From: Dama dama
Lineage: Eukaryota > Chordata > Mammalia > Artiodactyla > Cervidae
Length of the DNA: 64,000 bases
NCBI RefSeq assembly: GCF_033118175.1
Contig: NC_083701.1
Coordinates: 54,821,001-54,885,000 of the forward strand
Direction: 5' to 3'
A program made the position numbers and the translations under genes. The notes under the pieces are model-generated. The model saw nothing but the letters and a program-made list of their open reading frames with translations, was not told where the DNA came from and did not search any database. Shown here in pieces: positions 49,800 to 60,323 of this stretch (position 1 is its first letter; the number at the start of each line of letters is the position of its first letter).

Positions 49800-50120
49800 G
49801 CTCTGTGCGGTTGCACAATTGGATACGGATCCAGAGAGTGACAGAGGGCGTGCCCCTCGCCGGAGGATCGCACTCACCGGCGGGGACGCAGCATCCCAGA
49901 GGCTGCGGACCCGCCCGCCCAGCCACGCTCCTGCTAGGCGCGGTCAGTTCGGAGGAACCTCCGCGCGCTTCGAACCCTTCGCGGCCGCCCGCACCCAGAG
50001 CTGCCACGCGCTCCCTGCGGGTCTCGGCAAACTTTTCCCCAGCCCACGTGCTAGCGAGGTGTATCGCTTCCCGATCCCGGGATGGAGCGCCGCGCCTAGG
50101 CACGCCGCGCAGCCTGAGAC
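49800..50120 (+). other. RSPO2: Probable RSPO2 non-coding exon 1 (start undefined)
   Basis: A strong consensus donor, GTAAGT, lies at 50121-50126 directly after GAC inside the CpG island, 387 nt before the exon 2 acceptor. The sequence upstream is GC-rich with no TATA box, so initiation is probably dispersed and the start given here is only nominal. One upstream ATG at 50082 opens a five-codon frame closed by TAG at 50097-50099. An unspliced 5' UTR running through to exon 2 is an alternative I cannot exclude. Confidence 0.5.
50082..50099 (+). other. uORF of five codons in the RSPO2 leader
   Basis: ATG GAG CGC CGC GCC TAG lies in the proposed exon 1; it counts only if transcription starts upstream of it. 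Confidence 0.5.
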
Positions 50121-50522
50121 GTAAGTGCTCACGGTAGGCGACCCGCGCCCGCCACCGCGGCCACAGCGTTTGGGTACACCCCTGCTGGACCAAAGGACCT
50201 AAGAGCGCGCCTTTATCCCTGCACCCTCGGGGGCCGTGGAGCTCTTTTCTTTTCCTGAAGCGCCGGCGCAACGTCCCTTCCCCGGGGTAGGAGCCTGTAG
50301 GTCCGCAGAGGTTGCTAATTCACTGATTGTAATCACCTTGCTCTCCAAGTTGCCTGCAGCTGTGCGCTCCGGGTTAAACCGCTCCGCGGCTCGCGCCAGG
50401 CAGTGGGTTCGCTTTCCCCCTCCCTTCCCTTCTTAAATTGGGACGCGTGAAGAGGCAGCTGCCTCCCTGGGCCTCTCTCCACCCGACTTCTCCTCTTCGT
50501 CTCTCAGGTTCAAGGCGGAGAG

Positions 50523-50534
50523 ATGCCGAACTGA
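50523..50534 (+). other. uORF of three codons in the RSPO2 leader
   Basis: ATG CCG AAC TGA lies 147 nt upstream of the main ATG, within the proposed exon 2 UTR. The stop is well before the main start, so re-initiation or leaky scanning would be needed. Confidence 0.7.
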
Positions 50535-50669
50535 CCCGCGCGGCCCCGCTGGCTAGTGGAGGCTCCCCCCTCGGCGTCTTCCCCAGCAGCGCGGTCTGCG
50601 CCGGCTCCTCGGTTGAGCCCTCCAGTTCCCCGACTTTGAGAGGCGTCTCTCCCCCGCCCGACCGCCCAG

Positions 50670-50763
50670 ATGCAGTTTCGCCTCTTCTCCTTTGCCCTCA
50701 TCATCCTGAACTGTATGGATTACAGCCACTGCCAAGGCAATCGATGGAGACGCAGTAAGAGAG
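50670..50763 (+). CDS. RSPO2: RSPO2 first coding exon (R-spondin 2, N-terminus, partial)
   Basis: R-spondin 2 is a secreted potentiator of Wnt/beta-catenin signalling. It bridges LGR4/5/6 and the E3 ligases ZNRF3/RNF43, so that Frizzled and LRP6 stay on the cell surface; loss of the gene causes severe limb defects in mammals. The frame gives 31 complete codons starting MQFRLFSFALIILNCMDY, which I recognise as the RSPO2 N-terminus and not RSPO1, 3 or 4. Residues 1-21 form a hydrophobic signal peptide ending at Cys21; residues 25-31 (RWRRSKR) are basic and precede the furin-like cysteine-rich repeats. The exon ends with a split codon (phase 1) at a GTGGGT donor at 50764, where RSPO2 is known to be interrupted before its Ala32 codon. 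The furin repeats, thrombospondin domain and basic tail are encoded downstream of this window. The exon looks intact; an open frame reading past the donor is intronic. Confidence 0.97.
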
Positions 50764-51041
50764 GTGGGTTCTGCTCTGCCGGAGCCGCGTGGGGTCGGGG
50801 GCGCGGGCGGCGGCACTCGCACCGGGGCTCAGGTGGGCAGGGCCGTGCCTTCCACCCGGCCTTTGGGCTCCTCACTTTCCGGGCCCCGGGGCGCTGCCGA
50901 GAGCTCGGTCTTTTCTGTCCTCAGGAGGCGCGGCGAGCCGGGTGAGCCGGGCGTCCTGCGGGCGCTCCGGGCTGAGAGGTGCGGTCCGCACCCACGTTAG
51001 CTGTCGAGCTTCTACTTCTGAACTCTTCTCTTTAGGTCTCA

Positions 51042-51059
51042 TTTTTTTTTTTTTTTTTT
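51042..51059. repeat. T18 tract in the CpG island
   Basis: Uninterrupted T-run. Confidence 0.95.
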
Positions 51060-51295
51060 AATCTGGCAACCTTTTTTTCTTTTCCCCTTGTTCTTTTTTT
51101 TGTCTTTTTCTCTTTGAGTCCTCTCAACTATCTCCCCTGCAGCTCATTTTTCTGTATCTTCGCCACCCACGTGGTGCGCCCCAAACCCTGTCCCCAGATG
51201 GTTTTCGACACGGCCTACCTACAACTGGTGTGGGTGTGTGTGTCTGTGCTGTGTCTGTGTGCGAGTGTGGGCCAGAAAGCGCGAGCGAGAAGGCT

Positions 51296-51310
51296 GGGGG
51301 GGGGGGGGGG
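51296..51310. repeat. G15 tract in the CpG island
   Basis: Fifteen consecutive G following a TG-rich stretch; able to form G-quadruplexes and prone to length variation or assembly error. Confidence 0.95.
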
Positions 51311-52482
51311 TACCAAGTCGCTGTGGAGGATCCGCATTTCCAGGAAAAGAGCAATGCTGTCTTCCTCTGGACCCTAAGACGAGGTGGGAGGACGCACTGA
51401 ACTTGGTACACTGGGCAGCAATTCGTGCGCAGGTTGTTTTGGGGGGAACGCTCGCGGGCAGAATGATGTTTTGGGGACAGGCCCGACTTTGCCCTCTGCG
51501 TTTACTTCCCTCACAAGCAGCTATTTCTGAGGTTCCTGGCCTCGGTGACACTCACGTGTGGCTTTTTTAGCCGCCCCTCTCTCTCCATCACCTGTGTGCG
51601 CTGCCGGAAGGCCAGTGGAAGCCTCCAGAACGGTTTCAGAGAGCTAGTTTCCCCGAAGATTAGTGCGCCCGTGTTTGAGTCCTGCTGCGGCTGCAGCTAA
51701 TCTAACTTCATTTTAGGGGCTGCTAAACACAGTTAAGTCTCCTGAAGGATTTAAACACAAACCACAACACTCCCACCGCCAACACACACGCTCACCTCGC
51801 GCTACTGCCTCGCGGAAGGTGGACAGCGGCTCCCCAGAGCTTATCCATCTTGGTCTAGCAGTTTGGACTTCTGCGCAGTTAGAATTTGGCCTGAGGTTGA
51901 CAGATGTGGGTTTTTCTGGGATATGAACGTCTCGCTCGACCTGTGATGTGGGTTGTTTCTGACTCTTTTTATGGAACCTCCGGTCCTGCATCCAGATTTT
52001 GGAGAGAGCTTTTTGCGCCCTTATTTTTTTTAAAGCTTTTTAGGACGTCGTTAAGCTGTTCTCACCTACCCGCAGGGCTGAAGGTTGGCCGGCCTGAGGG
52101 CAGAGCCCAGGACAGCTGGTCGTGTGCGATTTCTGCCGCCCCCGTCTGTGCTCTGCAATTGACACCATGGAGCTGTGCTTAAAAAGGACACCCCTTTCTC
52201 CAACCCCGGGTTCTCTTACTCTGGGTCTCTCGTTTCTGACATTTCCAAAATGCTTATCTGCACAAGTTTTTCTCAATAAATACATTAGGGAGGAATTTCT
52301 TGCCAGAGGCAAGTGAAAGTTTGATATTGTTATGTCTTGTAAGAGTCCCCTTCCATCTCCTTCACCTCCCCTTTCCTTTCTCCACCCCAGTATTTTCTTT
52401 CCAGGTATCACTTGGTAGAGCTGGCAAGTTTTGATTACACTGTGGTCAAAGTGTTTGGAGAGGTTCCCCCCACCCTCCTCCT

Positions 52483-52490
52483 TATAAATA
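52483..52490 (+). promoter_or_regulatory. TATA-like motif in the RSPO2 intron
   Basis: TATAAATA followed by GAGGTTGCAG sits about 1.7 kb downstream of the coding exon, after a C-rich stretch. It could drive an internal start, but the sequence alone does not show this. Confidence 0.25.
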
Positions 52491-54540
52491 GAGGTTGCAG
52501 TCTATTTGATTGAAAAGACTAATGTTCACAGAAAGAGCTAAAACCCCTTGCCAAATTCTTGTTTATTAAATGACTTGCTAATTCAGCGATGTCTTTCTGA
52601 TCCACACTGCTTGTTGGATTGTGGTTGAATGGGGAGGAATCGAGCTTGTTGCTTTAGTAGAACTTAACACATAGATGCTCTTTGGTGGAGCATGGCTTTA
52701 CAGCACCCCTGCGGCCAGAAGCGATACTGCATGCTTTTATTTGCAGAGCCATCTCCAAAGTTCTGCCTATGCCTCCTTAAGTATCTCATGCAAAACCTAT
52801 TTTTCAAAGCTGCTTTAGCAAAATCTCACGGCAATTACTGCTACATCCCCAAGTGCTGACGTTTAGAAACCCAATTCTAAAGTGTGCAACTTTTGCCACT
52901 GTAGTAACTTTTGGCAGACAAACCTTTCAATTTAATAAAATTCAAATGCTTTCAAACTACATATAAACTAGTAAGGTTGTAAAGGAAAAAAAAAAAAGTG
53001 TGTGTGTGTTTCACTTAACAGATGTCCCTTCCCAAACCTCAAGCTGCTGGCTAAAATAACTTCGGTCCTTAAAAGTGACCACACTATCTGTGCCAACAAA
53101 AGGCGTACTGTGTTTTTAATTAAAAGTGGAACTACTTAAAGGGCTGGCTAGACAGTGTAGGGTGATAGTAGCTTTTCTGCTTTGCAGGGAAGCTTAAGGA
53201 TTGCATTGTGAGAGTATTGAAATGAATAGAGATCTAACTCAGGTTGTGTGAATTGTCCCTCTTCACAGGCTTAAGCTGGTTTTAATTGATCTCATGTCCG
53301 CTGATTGATCATACACCAATTGTTGCGCATACCAAACAATTGGCTTTCCCAAAGGAGATTGATTTAAATTAGTTCCTTGGTGAATGCTTGAGTACTAGCC
53401 AAATCTTGTCAGTAGTGACACTTGACATGCTGGAGCCTATTGTGGTACCAACATTTCCCCTTTTCCCTTTGTTTTGGATGGTGGCAGTTAAGTATTACTT
53501 TCTAGGAAGAAAAGTGATTAGTACCGTAAAAAAAAGGTGCTGTGGCTTAGAAGATCAGTTATTTTCTTGACTTTGTGCTGTGATGTCGGCAGCAGTGATA
53601 TCAGGATTGGTTAGGCTAATGTCTGGGATCTGATTCTTTTCCTTTTTTTCATATTCCATCTGCAAATAATCAAACCTTCACTGTGCAGCATTCTCAGAAC
53701 TCCTTTGGCATTATGTTTAGTCTGCTCTATGATCTCAGATGCTCTATAATATCATTTTCTTAATGAAATAAAATTCTTGGCAGAGATCAGATAATTTAGT
53801 CAGTTAAAATCAATTGCATCCAGTCTAGAATAGAGAGCAAATATATCATTTAACTCTATGCTTTATTTCAAAATATGGCCAGAGGATTAGAGACTAGAAT
53901 ATCGGATAAAACTTCTTAAGGGGAGACCATCATAAACAACACTAGCCACCTACGGGTCTTTTGTCTGCTTATTTAGAAAACAAAACCAGACAATAGAAAT
54001 GCATTTGATAGTGACTGCTGGGGCCTGGCAGCAATATATTGGAAAGTAAGGCACAAACATAATAGTGTGAATGGATTTCTTATAGAGGGGAGACACATGC
54101 CAATGTTTTGGAAAGCTGATTGACAACTCGTGTTTTGTCTTCGTGGTAACAGTCATTAACTCGTTGGCCCTCTCACTCTCCAGTCCCTTTTGAAAACATA
54201 GTCATTGTTAGCTACTGTTAACCCCTATAGCCTAAATCTCTGTCTTGGGCCCTCTTATGATTTATTTGCATGGTAAACTGGGTTATTCAATTTGTTTTAT
54301 TTGGGGGATTGGTTTTAAGTCACATTTCAGGGTGAATTACTGAAAAGTGGATAGACATCATGACTTTATTATGGTATTCCTAGGATTTCTTGAGTTTAGT
54401 ATGTAGTGATTTCATTTTATATATCTTTGTTCTGTTCATATGCCCGGTCACAAATTTACCAGGGATTTATGAAAACTTCTTCATGAAACTCTTAAAAGCA
54501 GCAAGGCTCCCAGACATGTAATTGTGTTTCTGGCGGTCTG

Positions 54541-54556
54541 ATGGTAGGGGGCGCGG
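54541..54556 (+). promoter_or_regulatory. CTCF-like core in the RSPO2 intron
   Basis: TAGGGGGCGC (54545-54554) equals the strongest part of the CTCF consensus; the flanking half is poor. Confidence 0.4.
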
Positions 54557-55374
54557 TATGACAAGTGTTTCCTGCTGTAGCCTTTTCCCTACTGAAGCTT
54601 CAGCTTCTCCCTCCATAACCGCTCATTTTCCTATGATTAGACTTGGCTTCTTCCATGAAACAAATGTTTATCACAAATATTGTGGTATGTTTCTGGCAAC
54701 TTTTGTTTAAAAAAAAAAAAAGACTCATGTTTTCTCTTAAAACTTATAGCGCTGAATTAATTTGTATTTTTAAAAATTGAATGAAAAGATGTGGAGATAT
54801 TTACAAGTTTCACAAGTACTTTTAATGATAGCTTATTTCTCACAGTATTCTTTGAAAATAAAAATGGCACATGGAACATATTAACCTACTCTTAAAAGCT
54901 TCAAAATACATTTTGTATGCTTGCTTTTTTAAGTTCCAGAGTGTTTCAGAAAAGCTCAGTGTGATGTTTAACTTTGTAGCATAAATACATTCTTTCTTTT
55001 CTTCTTTTGTTAATGGGCTTTTCTTTCAACATAATTCTGAGTTTTTCTGGCTAGTATCTTACCAATGCACAGAGGTTAGAAAGTTGTCATGTCCCAACCA
55101 ACATCTTACTCTGCTCCTGAAAATTTGGAAGTGATTAAGAATAGGTGACATTTTGTCAGGCCTCCACTTAATTCTGGCTTCGTTAACTGTTTATAAATTC
55201 AGCTTGGGTAGAATCCAATGTTTGCAGAAATCACAAGTTGGAAATGACACTTCTAATTTCTTAATGAACAGCCACCTCTTGATTTATTCAGAGACTAACT
55301 GGCCAGTTTATAGATTTTCCCGGCCACTTTTTACTCCTTTTCTCCCAACTGACTGCCGTCTGAACCATTACCTG

Positions 55375-55396
55375 CCCCCCCCCCCCCCCCACCCCC
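55375..55396. repeat. C-run in intron
   Basis: Sixteen C, then A and five C. Confidence 0.95.
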
Positions 55397-55949
55397 TGGC
55401 TCCCCCAGAAATAAGCACTCTTACACCTCCCAAGTTCAGGAAATAGATGACAGACAAATCACTCGACATAATACTGCAGAACCACCCTGCTAAAAGGAGG
55501 TAGTAAGCTCAAAATTTTCTTTTTTCAAAATGTTGTGATGTTCATTCCCCTCCCCCTCCATTATCTGCCACAATCAAGGATTGACCATTAGATAAAGAGT
55601 GTTGCGTGTCATATTTTTTGTAAGCTTTCACATTTTGAGCTGGAATGCATATGGAAGGCACTAATTAATAAAGTACATAAATAATATATAACCATATATG
55701 ATAGGGAAGGCATATCTATTACATGCTTATATATGTGTATATATGTAGGTGTGTGTGGAGGGGGGACAGTATGACCATGGACAGTTGGCTTTTTGTAACT
55801 AAAAAGGACTTTTACTCATCTTTCCCATTTTTCATCTTGTTCTCAGGAGCAGGACAGGGGTCAGAGGACAGCTGTAGGTTAGGGGTTGAGGACTAGGCGA
55901 GGGAATGGGTAACGACACAGTGTTCTCATCTTTCTAAGGCCCACCCCTC

Positions 55950-57310
55950 ACCTGTCCTCTCCTCTAGGACCTTTCTGTATGAGTCACCCTCTTTTTAAGC
56001 ATGCTGCTATCCCTCTTGTCCTGAAATTTCCTTCTTTCTCGTATTTCTTTCCAATCTTTTGCTTCACTTCAACCCTTCTCTTGTCTTGCCTTATGATCCT
56101 CTTTCATTCACTCACTCTTCAATCTGTCACAACCTGGCTTCTCCCTCCGTTTTAAGGGAAGGATTTTCTTAGTGGTCATCCATGCTCAATACTCACCTCA
56201 ACGCCAACCCTGCCTATGTCGTTCCGCTCCTCCTGTCACTAAGATGATCACTCCTCTCCAAGGTTTTGTTTTGTTTTGTTTTCTTAGTGACACTGTGCTC
56301 TAGCTTTGCCTCCCATTTTCTGTGCATTTTTCTTCTTTGGTTTCCTCATTCAGAGTCCGAATAGGCTGGTATTTCCTTACTTTTCTTCTTTTCCTTGGAG
56401 GATTTTATCCATTCCTGTATGCTCAACTGCTTTTTCCACGTAAAGTCCTTCAACTCTATCCCCCATGTTTTTGAGCTTCAGGTTATATTACTCTCTTATT
56501 TTCCAGCTACTGCCATATGAATAGATACTTCATGCACCCTCGTGTGTAGATAGATATTCCATTCCATGCACACAACTTGACAACTCATTCCCTCTTCTAT
56601 GCTCTTCCCAAATATGTTCCTCCAGTTGTGTTCCTTTTTCCTGTTCATGGGTTTCTGTGTGTGAAGGCTGGAAGCCTCACTACAGTCTTTGACTTTTCTG
56701 TTGTCTCTATTATGGTTCATTCAGTCTTAGTGGGTATTAGAAATGTTGTTTATGTCTACCCCATACTTTCCGTTCCCAAAGATATTTCTTAGTCCAGATC
56801 CTCACTCACTCATCTTTCATCATCGACTTCTTCCTCATTCCATCCTTTACAGTGCTTCCACATTGAATTTTTCTCAAAGTGATCCACAAATTTGAGCATG
56901 TTACTTCTTTGCTAATAAACCTCGAACCTCCCAGATCTCCATATTGACTTAAGAATAAGTTCCAGCTTCTTTCACTTTACATTCAAGGGCACTCCACCAT
57001 CTGACCACAGCCTTTTTCTAACCTTCCACCACCATGAAAGCCCTGTATGCTCACGCTATACTGAATTATTTCATTATCAACCATACCATTGTGTGTGTTT
57101 TCATGCTTTTGTGTTGTGCATGGGGTGGTGCCCAGCTAAATAAAATGTCACTGCCTCTGTGAAGCCTTCCTGGAATTTTCCCTAAAAGCTTGCTTAGCTT
57201 TTCATGCTACTCCTAAAGGACTCTCATTTTACCTTTATTCTGGTTACTTTGCCATATGTGTCATCTTTACTATATATTAAGCGCCTGTAGGGCAGAACTT
57301 TGGCACATTC
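55950..57310 (+). mobile_element. L2-like LINE remains, sense
   Basis: The pyrimidine-rich text contains TTTGAGCATGTTACTTCTTT, AATAAGTTCCAGCTTCTTTC, CACCATCTGACCACAGCC and TGTGAAGCCTTCCTGGAATT in the order seen in L2 3' regions. No intact frame remains. Confidence 0.55.
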
Positions 57311-57439
57311 ACCTTAATAGTCCTTAAACCAGGCCAAATAGAGTGCTTCCTCCACAAGTTGTGCCTGAACAAAAAAGTCATTGAGATTTTGTTTGCTCTT
57401 ACAATAATGCTAATGACTTAATGAGAAATGTTTTTCTTT

Positions 57440-57890
57440 TTTTTTTTCCCCCAGCTTTCAACTTTTTATTTTGTATTGGGTATAGCCGGTTAACAATGTT
57501 GTGATAGTTTCAGGTGAACAATGAAGGGACTCAGCCTTACATATATACGTGTCCATTCTCCCCCAAGCCCACACCATCCAGGCTGCCACATGACATTGAG
57601 CAGAGTTACCTATGTTTTACAGTAGTCCTTGTTGGTTATCCATTTAAAGTATAGCAGTGTGTACATGTCCATCCCAGACTCCCTAACTGTCCCTTCCCCC
57701 CAGAAACTGTAAGTTTGTTCTCTAAGTCTGTGTATCTCTTTTTTGTTTTATAAGTTTATTTGTGTCATGTCTTCTTAGATTCCATGTATGAGGGATTTTA
57801 TGCAATTTATCTCCTCCTCTGTCTGACTTTTTTTCACTCAGTATGACAATCTCTAGTTCCATCCACATTGCTGCAAACAGCATTAGAAAT
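57440..57890 (-). mobile_element. Ruminant L1 3' end, antisense
   Basis: After a T-run come CAACTTTTTATTTTGTATTG, GTCCTTGTTGGTTATCCATT, TTAGATTCCATGTATGAGGG and CAATCTCTAGTTCCATCCAC, the reversed ruminant L1 3' region. Confidence 0.85.
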
Positions 57891-58440
57891 GTTTTTCTTT
57901 TAAATTCAAAGTTCTTTGCACATAGCTGAAGTTTGAATGAATAATTAGATAATAGATATAATTTTATTATTTACTATTATTCTTTAGAGTTTAAAGACAA
58001 GCAATGCTGACATATAAAAGCATCCCCAGCCTAGCCTTATTCTGAAGTCTCTGACAGTCTTCAGCATTTCACAGAATACACTAGTGCCCTTGTGTGTTTT
58101 CCTATACCTGTTTATTATTTGAATGATAGAGGATGAGTTGGGGCAGGAGAGGGGAAACTGGGAGTAACCTGTATCTAAAAATACTTCTAGAAAAAACAAA
58201 CAAAAAATAAAAACAAATAAAAAAATGAAAAATAAAAGCACTTCTAAAGAAAGGGCCAAAAGGGATTTTCGGTTCCAAACTCTTTGTCTATATGAATAGT
58301 TATGTGGACCAAAAAGAAAGTAGTTTTTATCTTCTTAAAAGGCAATCACATTAACAACATAAATTAGTGCAGGCAGACATTCAATCTTATATTTATGACT
58401 TTAGTATAGCTATGTAAACTAATCTGTGAGAGACAGATGC

Positions 58441-58466
58441 GTGTGTGTGTGTGTGTGTGTGTGTGT
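58441..58466. repeat. (GT)13 microsatellite
   Basis: Uninterrupted GT run, likely polymorphic. Confidence 0.95.
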
Positions 58467-58869
58467 ATTACAACAAGTTTGGTGTAGATGTGGATAGACT
58501 ACATAGTTTTCGTCCAGTGCCTACCAGAACAGACATTTTGTCTCCCTTTGAAGGACGTGAGACTGGCTTGACTAATGAAGAAGCTGAGGTGCTTACTGAA
58601 ATGTGTTATTAAAAAAAACTAATAGTTAAGTGGAAGAGAGCTAAAACTAGAATCCAGCCCTCCTGAACTCACTGACTTTTCCTGAACAAAGTACACTTTT
58701 AACATAAGCATTCATTTTAAAAGAAGGAATCACCTTTGAAAGTCATTCAAATGTCCTTTGGACCCAGAGTTTCACTGAGCTTCGGAACTTGCTGCAACTC
58801 AATAATACTACTAACATAACTGGTTAAGGAACTTAAGGCTGAGGGGGTGAAATAACTGAGGTTTGGACC

Positions 58870-59068
58870 GTAAAAGACCCTGATGCTGGGAAAGATTGAA
58901 AGTAGGAGGAGAAGGGGACAACAGAGGATGAGATGGTTGGATGGCATCACTGATTCAATGGACATGAGTTTGAGCAAGCTCTGGGAGATAGTGAAGGACA
59001 GGGAGGCCTGGTGTGCTGCAGTCCATGGGGTCACAGAGTCTTACACGACTGAGCGACTGAACTGACGG
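58870..59068 (+). mobile_element. BovB LINE 3' end, sense
   Basis: The + strand reads RMRWLDGITDSMDMSLSKLW, the BovB reverse-transcriptase C-terminus, followed by the GACTGAGCGACTGAACTGA terminus. A 5'-truncated copy of about 200 bp. Confidence 0.92.
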
Positions 59069-59244
59069 AAGATCAGAGTGTGATCTGGTAAAAGCTTGCA
59101 TGCTTGTGTTGTTAATTTTTTAAATCATCATTCTTGAATATGAATTACAGGAACTTTAATTTCGGGTACTCCAGTAGCCAGAACAATTATGTGCGTGTCT
59201 CTGAGGGTGTGCTTGTACATTTGTATATCAATATGTGTGTTGTA

Positions 59245-59285
59245 GGTGTGTGTGTGTGTGTATGTATATATATATTTATACATAC
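59245..59285. repeat. (GT)n(TA)n microsatellite
   Basis: A GT run passes into TATG and TA units. Confidence 0.9.
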
Positions 59286-60308
59286 ACATTTATATCATGA
59301 AATCATCATATGATCAGAATAGCCAATCAAGGTTAGAGAAAAGCTAGTAAGTATTATTTTTACTCTTAAAATGTCAAGAAACTATAGGTAGTTCTTCACC
59401 TTATCTAGTCATTTTGGGGAAAACCTTTACAGTTTACCTAAAGCCATTTGACTTTTTTCATCACCTGCTGAAAGATACTAAAAGCGCTTATAAAACAACT
59501 GGCTCTGCACATTTCTTTTGAACATAGCTTCTTAACTTGGGGTCCAGAGATGGGGCCAGGGATTTTGTGATTCTCCTGAAATTAGAATCAAAATATTTTT
59601 TTTTCTTTCTTTCTTTCTTTTTTGAGTGTAAAGAGAGATTCTAGAGCTTTCACTGCAGTCTTAAAGTGGCCATGGTTTATCTTTCCTTAAAGAAGTTAAG
59701 AAGCATTGGTTAAAGAAATAGAAGGTGGACCATATAAATGAGCATGATGCCAGTTGGCTGCTTAAAATTGACATAGACATTTGTTTCCTAAAAGTTTATT
59801 TTCAGTGTGTGGGTTTCCAGCCATTTGCCATGTGTGTACTTCATAATATGAGGACACATTGGGAACACTACCTCAAGACTTATTTCAGTAAGTAATTACT
59901 TGGCTAATAATCCCTTTCTCAAAAGCAATAGTTGTTATATTGTCTCTATTCCCGAAAAAGTTTATAAAAGTACAAAATAAACAAAATAAGGGGCTCTGTT
60001 AAAACTTCTCGTATGGTCTAATTTTTATCTCGTTAACTAAACAGTAATATAAAGTTTTAGAAATTAGTGTTGCAATTTTCCAGCTGACGATGTGCAGTGC
60101 TGGCATTGATGGGATTTGTATATATCACGCTGCCAGTTCACAGACCGGTCGGAACCAGGCAGAGCACTCTTCACTTCTGACCAAGCGTGCTTCAGCTAGA
60201 TTTTTGCTACTGGGTCGCCACACTTAGAATTTTCCTACTCTGACGGCCTTAGTCTCTCACCTATCGGTGGCTTCAGCGATCCAACCAGCCACCAGCTTTT
60301 AAAACAGA

Positions 60309-60323
60309 CCGATAGAGGGCGCA
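60309..60323 (+). promoter_or_regulatory. CTCF-like core in the RSPO2 intron
   Basis: CCGATAGAGGGCGCA agrees with the CTCF consensus at about ten of fifteen positions, including the GGGCGC end. Confidence 0.35.

Larger units (their letters stand above)
50508..50763 (+). other. RSPO2: RSPO2 exon 2 (5' UTR plus start of coding sequence)
   Basis: A pyrimidine tract followed by CAG ends at 50507 and makes a good 3' splice site. The exon would then hold 162 nt of 5' UTR and 94 nt of coding sequence, ending at the donor at 50764-50765. The UTR is GC-rich and contains one upstream ATG at 50523, which opens a three-codon frame closed by TGA at 50532-50534. The main ATG has a weak context, with C at -3 and C at +4. 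The downstream boundary is firm; the upstream boundary is inferred from splice-site quality and from the known presence of a non-coding first exon in RSPO2 of other mammals. Confidence 0.75.
49350..51560. promoter_or_regulatory. RSPO2: CpG island and promoter region of RSPO2
   Basis: CpG dinucleotides become dense at about 49.35 kb and fade near 51.56 kb, in sharp contrast to the AT-rich flanks. The island covers the proposed exon 1, the short first intron, the coding exon and the start of the next intron. Visible elements include GC-box-like C-rich runs at 49911-49920 and 50651-50660 and a CACGTG E-box at 50045-50050. No TATA box lies near the proposed start. This fits a CpG-island promoter of a developmental gene; exact borders were judged by eye. 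Confidence 0.85.
50764..55940 (+). other. RSPO2: RSPO2 intron, repeat-poor proximal part
   Basis: The intron begins at the donor at 50764. In its first 5 kb I see no SINE, LINE or LTR, only simple tracts: 18 T at 51042-51059, 15 G at 51296-51310, and 16 C at 55375-55390. A TATA-like motif (52483-52490), a CTCF-like core (54541-54556) and a cluster of homeodomain-type motifs (53282-53360) are candidate regulatory sites. No further RSPO2 exon is recognisable. Confidence 0.7.

Noticed and set aside
49774..50271. 165-codon minus-strand frame in the CpG island
   Set aside because: Stops are rare in GC-rich DNA. The frame is antisense to the proposed RSPO2 exon 1, has no known domain, and other frames here are also open.
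50764..51061. Open frames continuing past the RSPO2 coding exon
   Set aside because: They run through the splice donor into the intron; the true protein continues with cysteine-rich repeats that are absent here.
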